Of a DNA stretch of 64,000 nucleotides, positions 61,030-64,000 are shown in pieces; position 1 is the first letter of the stretch, and each line of letters opens with the position of its first letter. Both the position numbers and the translations under genes were made by a program. This DNA comes from Streptomyces parvus (GTDB lineage Bacteria > Actinomycetota > Actinomycetes > Streptomycetales > Streptomycetaceae): the NCBI RefSeq assembly GCF_014648875.1, contig NZ_BMRY01000015.1, positions 109,256 to 173,255 of the forward strand, given 5' to 3'. The notes beneath the pieces were generated by a model. That model searched no databases. It was given only the letters and a program-made list of their open reading frames with translations, and had not been told where the DNA came from.

Positions 61030-62385
61030 ATGCTGCGTTATGTTATCGCGCCCTCTTCGGGCTGGACGAAGGCCTCGAACACGGTCGTGCGCGACCGTCG
61101 GATCAACAGCAACGCCAAGATCCTCATCCTGTACGTCCAGGGCCTCCCGGACTCCGCCACGAACCGCCCGCTCGGCGAACTGGCGCTGAAGCTGGACATG
61201 AAGGGCCGCCCGTACCAGCAGGCCAAGAAGCAACTGGTGGAGCACGGTTACGTCCACGAATGGCGGGGCCAGCGCGAGGACGGGCTGTGGGCGACGGACC
61301 AGCTGTTCACGAACACACCGCTGACGCGTGCGGAGGCGAGGGCGGTCTGGACGAGGCTGGAGCAGGACGCGGGGCGCTCTCCGGGTGTGCGGTATCCGAC
61401 GGTCGGTGAACCGACTCCTCGGTCGGTCGGTGGCTATCAACCCGAGGAAGACCACGGTGATAAGACCACTCCCCACCCACCCTCCGAAGCGGAGCGGGGG
61501 CGGGAGCGGGGGCGGGGGCGGGGGCGAGGGCGGGAGCGGGCAGCGGACCCGGATCCGGACCGGGGCCCGGACCCGGAGCGCGTGGAGCCGGAGCTCGTGG
61601 ACCCGGACCCGGACCGGGACCCGGACCCCGTGGAGGCGGCGCCGGACCCTGAACCGGCGGCGGTCCCGGCCGAGCCGGCCCCGGCCGAGGCGGCCCCCGA
61701 GCCGGCCCCGGCCCCGCCCCCCACCAGCCAACTGGCCAAGGCCGAACGCCTGCTGCTGTCCCTGCGCCACACGCGCCGCGATCTGCTGCTGGGCGTCAGG
61801 GAGGCCCGGACGCTGGCGGTGGAGGCCGTGAAGTGGCTGGAGGGCGGCCTGCCGGAGGGGGACCTGCGCCAGGCGCTCCTGGCCGACCCGCCGGAGGGCG
61901 GGGTGCGCTCGGCGGTCGGCTTCCTGCGCCATCGCCTGATCCAGAAGTGCCCGGTGACCCCGCTGCCGGCTCCGCCTCCGCCGCCCCCGGTCAGGGAGTT
62001 GATGGCGTGCACGGGCCCGGGGGAGGAGCATGTCTTCCGCCCGCTGGCCGACGAGGCGGAGTGCGCGGACTGCCGCAGGGCGACGGCGTACGCGAGCTGG
62101 ATGGTCGACACGGACGCGTACGAGTTCCCCGAGGACATGACCTGGCGGCAACGCGTGGCGGCCGTACAAAAGGCGGACGAGCTCCGGGCCGCCGGACGCT
62201 CACCCCGGGGCGACTCACTCCAGGGCGACGCGGGCGACGACGGGCAGATGGTCGCTTCCGGTGGCGGGCAGAGTACGGATGTGGCCCACGGTGGCGGAGC
62301 GGGCCATGACCTGGTCGATCCGGGCCACCGGAAAGGCGGCGGGGAAGCTGAAGGCGAACCCGCTTTCAGCGAAGCTCAGTTGTGA
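61030..62385 (+). CDS. Helix-turn-helix protein with acidic repeat linker
   Basis: A 451-residue protein. Residues 1-110 form a winged-helix-like domain: MLRYVIAPSSGWTKASNTVVRDRRINSNAKILILYVQGLPDSATNRPLGELALKLDMKGRPYQQAKKQLVEHGYVHEWRG. It is similar to a Streptomyces family of uncertain role. Residues 150-240 are repeated Arg/Gly then Pro/Asp/Glu units. The C-terminal third (SQLAKAERLLLSLRHTRRDLLLGVREARTLAVEAVKWL) is helical. The last 171 bases overlap the endonuclease-like gene on the other strand, so the C-terminal 56 residues may be run-on. Confidence 0.75.
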   Translation: MLRYVIAPSSGWTKASNTVVRDRRINSNAKILILYVQGLPDSATNRPLGELALKLDMKGRPYQQAKKQLVEHGYVHEWRGQREDGLWATDQLFTNTPLTRAEARAVWTRLEQDAGRSPGVRYPTVGEPTPRSVGGYQPEEDHGDKTTPHPPSEAERGRERGRGRGRGRERAADPDPDRGPDPERVEPELVDPDPDRDPDPVEAAPDPEPAAVPAEPAPAEAAPEPAPAPPPTSQLAKAERLLLSLRHTRRDLLLGVREARTLAVEAVKWLEGGLPEGDLRQALLADPPEGGVRSAVGFLRHRLIQKCPVTPLPAPPPPPPVRELMACTGPGEEHVFRPLADEAECADCRRATAYASWMVDTDAYEFPEDMTWRQRVAAVQKADELRAAGRSPRGDSLQGDAGDDGQMVASGGGQSTDVAHGGGAGHDLVDPGHRKGGGEAEGEPAFSEAQL

Positions 62386-63198
62386 GGTGAGAGGCCTCAA
62401 CCCCCGGTCTTCCACAACACCGTTCAGATCCCCGAGCAGAACGACCGCCTCGACGCTCTCGCCCGCGATGGCGCGCCCCAGCAACGAGGCGCTCTCGTCC
62501 CGCCGCTGGGACGCGAGCCCGCCCACCCCCACCCGGACGGACGGCAGATGGGCGACGTACGCGGCGACATCCCCGTACGGTGAGTGGACCACGGCCCGCA
62601 CGCCACGACTCCACCCTTCCTCAATGCTCGGGGGCTTGATGTCCACCACCTGCTCACCGCTGAGCGGGTGTTTGGACCAGAGCCCGACGGTGCCCCGGAC
62701 GACGTGATGCGGATAGTCGGCGGCGAGGCTCTTCTCGTACACCGCCACCTGCGGATCCACCAGCTCCTCCAGCGCGACGAGATCGGCCCCGGAGCCGATC
62801 AGCGCGCGGGCGGTCCCGGCGGGATCCCGGTTCTCGTCGCTGACGTTGTGCTGTACGACGACGAGCTCCCGCCCATCACCCTCCTCACCGGGCAGGAACA
62901 GCCCGCCGAAGGTGTCCACCCACACGCCCACCGGCAGCAGCAGGGCGACGAGGGCGACGGCGGACCGCCGAACAAGGGCGACGACCAGCAGAACGACGAC
63001 GAGGACGCCGCCCCAGGGAAGAAAGGACTCGATCAGACTCCCGATCCGCCCGGGCCAGTTGGGAACAAGACGATGGAACCCCAGCACTCCGCCCAGAAGG
63101 ACGGCAACCCCGGCGATCACCCACCCTCGCCGGTTCCCCATACCGGGCGCCACCGCCGTCTCCGCCGGCACTGCACCAGGTTCTGCCCGCTCCGCCAT
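62215..63198 (-). CDS. Membrane protein with endonuclease/exonuclease/phosphatase domain
   Basis: A 327-residue protein. Two or three N-terminal helices (GWVIAGVAVLLGGVLGFHRL, GGVLVVVLLVVALVRRS, LVALLLPVGVWVDTFGGLFL) are followed by an EEP fold: ELVVVQHNVSDENRDPAGTARALIGSGADLVALEELV (the N and E metal ligands), GDVAAYVAHLPSV, VVLLGDLNG and SDHLPVVARV (the D-N and H ligands). It is probably an external hydrolase, as in other Streptomyces EEP proteins. Start ATG 63198. Confidence 0.85.
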   Translation of the reverse strand: MAERAEPGAVPAETAVAPGMGNRRGWVIAGVAVLLGGVLGFHRLVPNWPGRIGSLIESFLPWGGVLVVVLLVVALVRRSAVALVALLLPVGVWVDTFGGLFLPGEEGDGRELVVVQHNVSDENRDPAGTARALIGSGADLVALEELVDPQVAVYEKSLAADYPHHVVRGTVGLWSKHPLSGEQVVDIKPPSIEEGWSRGVRAVVHSPYGDVAAYVAHLPSVRVGVGGLASQRRDESASLLGRAIAGESVEAVVLLGDLNGVVEDRGLRPLTSQLSFAESGFAFSFPAAFPVARIDQVMARSATVGHIRTLPATGSDHLPVVARVALE

Positions 63199-63385
63199 GC
63201 CGTCCCATCCGATCGATCCCGCTCCACAGGACGACCGACCAGGGCGAATGGGTTCCAGCCACGGACGATAGACCTGAATTTGATCTGAGCCGCGGAAGCC
63301 GGAGACGATGTCGTTTCGGCCCGAGGAGCTCCGGAACGGGACCACGGGAAACGGGGATATCAGGGGAAACGGGGAGAATCTTACG

Positions 63386-63826
63386 GTGGCATGGGACGAA
63401 TGGGAGCAGATCAAAGCTGATGTCGCGGCGAATGGGCCGGCGACCATGCAGCTGAACCAGGCCCCTTCCGAGGGCGGAACCTCGGGCGACCTGAAGTCGA
63501 ACAGGAAGACATGGGTGTGGGTCGGGGAGGGCGTTACCGGCCTCAAGGAGGGCGTCGGCAAGTCACTGACAAAACTGGCCGATGGACAGGCCGGGCTGGG
63601 TGACACGACCGGTTCCGTGAGCGCGGCGGCGCAGAAGGAGCTCTACGACTCCTGGAAGAAGTACGTGAGCGATGTGCGTGGCCGCTGTGGAACGTTGGGC
63701 GGGCTTCTGCAGAAGGTGGGCCATGACCTGTCGAAGACCGACGAGGAAGCCTTGGCGGACCTGAAGAAACTCCAGGTGAAATACGAGGACACCAAGCCCG
63801 TCGGCGGCGAGTCGAAGGAGAAGTGA
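63386..63826 (+). CDS. WXG100-like small protein (type VII secretion-associated)
   Basis: A 146-residue helical protein. GTG 63386 follows GGGGAGAA. It begins AWDEWEQIKADVAANGPATMQLNQ and continues WVWVGEGVTGLKEGVGKSLTKLADGQAGLGD and QKELYDSWKKYVSDVRGRCGTLGGLLQKVGHDL. The W-x-W and repeated amphipathic helices fit WXG100/LXG-type partners of secreted toxins. The gene for a second protein begins nine bases after its stop. Confidence 0.72.
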   Translation: MAWDEWEQIKADVAANGPATMQLNQAPSEGGTSGDLKSNRKTWVWVGEGVTGLKEGVGKSLTKLADGQAGLGDTTGSVSAAAQKELYDSWKKYVSDVRGRCGTLGGLLQKVGHDLSKTDEEALADLKKLQVKYEDTKPVGGESKEK

Positions 63827-63834
63827 GTCAGGTC

Positions 63835-63876
63835 ATGGACCTTGCGACGCTCAAGTCATTCAAACCGTCGGAGTGA
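63835..63876 (+). pseudogene. Start of a second WXG-locus gene, interrupted by an insertion element
   Basis: ATG GAC CTT GCG ACG CTC AAG TCA TTC AAA CCG TCG GAG reads MDLATLKSFKPSE, a typical opener of Streptomyces proteins that follow such WXG-like genes. It is cut after 13 codons: the next bases TGA (63874) coincide with the first bases of the element. The rest of the gene is expected beyond the element, outside the window. Confidence 0.65.
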
Positions 63877-64000
63877 ACCGCTCCGGGTCTGATGGAGGCT
63901 CGATTCCTTGAGAGGATCGAGTCATGGCACGTCCGTCCCCTTACCCTCCCGAGCTTCGCGAGCGCGCGGTGCGCATGGTTGCGGAGATCCGTCCGAACTA
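63874..64000 (+). mobile_element. IS3-type insertion element, left part
   Basis: The element begins about 63874 with TGAACCGCTCCGGGTCT, an end like that of many IS3-family elements. A hairpin CTCGATTCC/GGATCGAG (63899-63921) lies before the first open frame, and the element runs off the window edge. The right end and target duplication cannot be seen. Confidence 0.7.
63924..64000 (+). CDS. IS3-family transposase OrfA, N-terminal part
   Basis: The frame from ATG 63924 reads MARPSPYPPELRERAVRMVA then EIRPNY, the start of IS3-family OrfA, whose N-terminal helix-turn-helix binds the element ends. The frame is open to the window edge. A ribosome site GAGAGGA precedes it by about ten bases. Confidence 0.85.
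   Translation, partial: MARPSPYPPELRERAVRMVAEIRPN

Overview
The window is about 72% GC by impression, gene-dense, and has GTG starts, ATGA/GTGA stop-start overlaps and Streptomyces-specific families: an SsgA-like sporulation protein, DasR operators for N-acetylglucosamine uptake, RDD and DUF445 membrane proteins. It is a Streptomyces chromosome. From memory, gene order from hppD through ssgG, pncB, clpS, cysO-cysM, nagE2-nagE1-nagF, rph, bcp, groES-like and sugE follows the S. coelicolor core segment around SCO2927 to SCO2897, so most of the window is conserved core.

Layout. 1-1142: the end of an MFS exporter and a RHH/Doc-like toxin-antitoxin pair with a degenerate Fic motif. 1299-5135: helicase, IclR regulator, secreted Lon-like protease. 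5095-7371 (minus): ArsR regulator, small protein and MFS exporter, behind a phased TGCAA operator-like array. 7436-11172 (minus): complete four-gene betaine/choline-type ABC importer. 11216-16674: Lrp regulator divergent from hppD, TPR protein, FAD oxidase, ssgG. 16956-23151: two RDD proteins, small membrane protein, secreted M6 protease. 23194-26480: NAD salvage genes (pncA, pncB), clpS and DUF2017. 26828-33603: amino-acid permease, then a sulfur-carrier cysteine pathway (mec, leader peptide, cysO, cysM) split by a cobalamin-riboswitch btuFCD transporter. 33791-35868: membrane-anchored PemK-like protein, metallo-hydrolase, acetyltransferase.

35960-39198 is the GlcNAc PTS cluster with three dre (DasR) sites. 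39518-41568 holds rph, a lipoprotein, rdgB and tRNA-Leu(UAG), followed by two overlapping HNH-nuclease paralogues. 43069-48962 holds a ProP-like symporter, bcp, DUF3618, a GroES-like gene, a guanidine-III riboswitch with sugE, and a class A penicillin-binding protein. 49172-52846 is an ABC-2 exporter with a 9-bp repeat array inside the operon, plus a DUF1707 protein. 52883-58328 holds a secreted SGNH hydrolase, DUF445 protein, small secreted protein, lipoprotein and TSUP permease.

From about 58390 to the end the region looks accessory: a frameshifted GNAT gene coupled to an S1 protein, an IS630 remnant, a cadherin-like lipoprotein, a helix-turn-helix protein overlapping a membrane endonuclease-like gene, and a WXG-like gene whose downstream partner is cut after 13 codons by an IS3-type element running off the edge.

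No wholly new system is proven. The best leads are the HNH pair beside tRNA-Leu, the interrupted WXG locus, the riboswitch-controlled B12 cassette inside the cysteine pathway, and several tandem-repeat arrays at gene borders. Coordinates were read by eye; family assignments are by recognition, with no database search.
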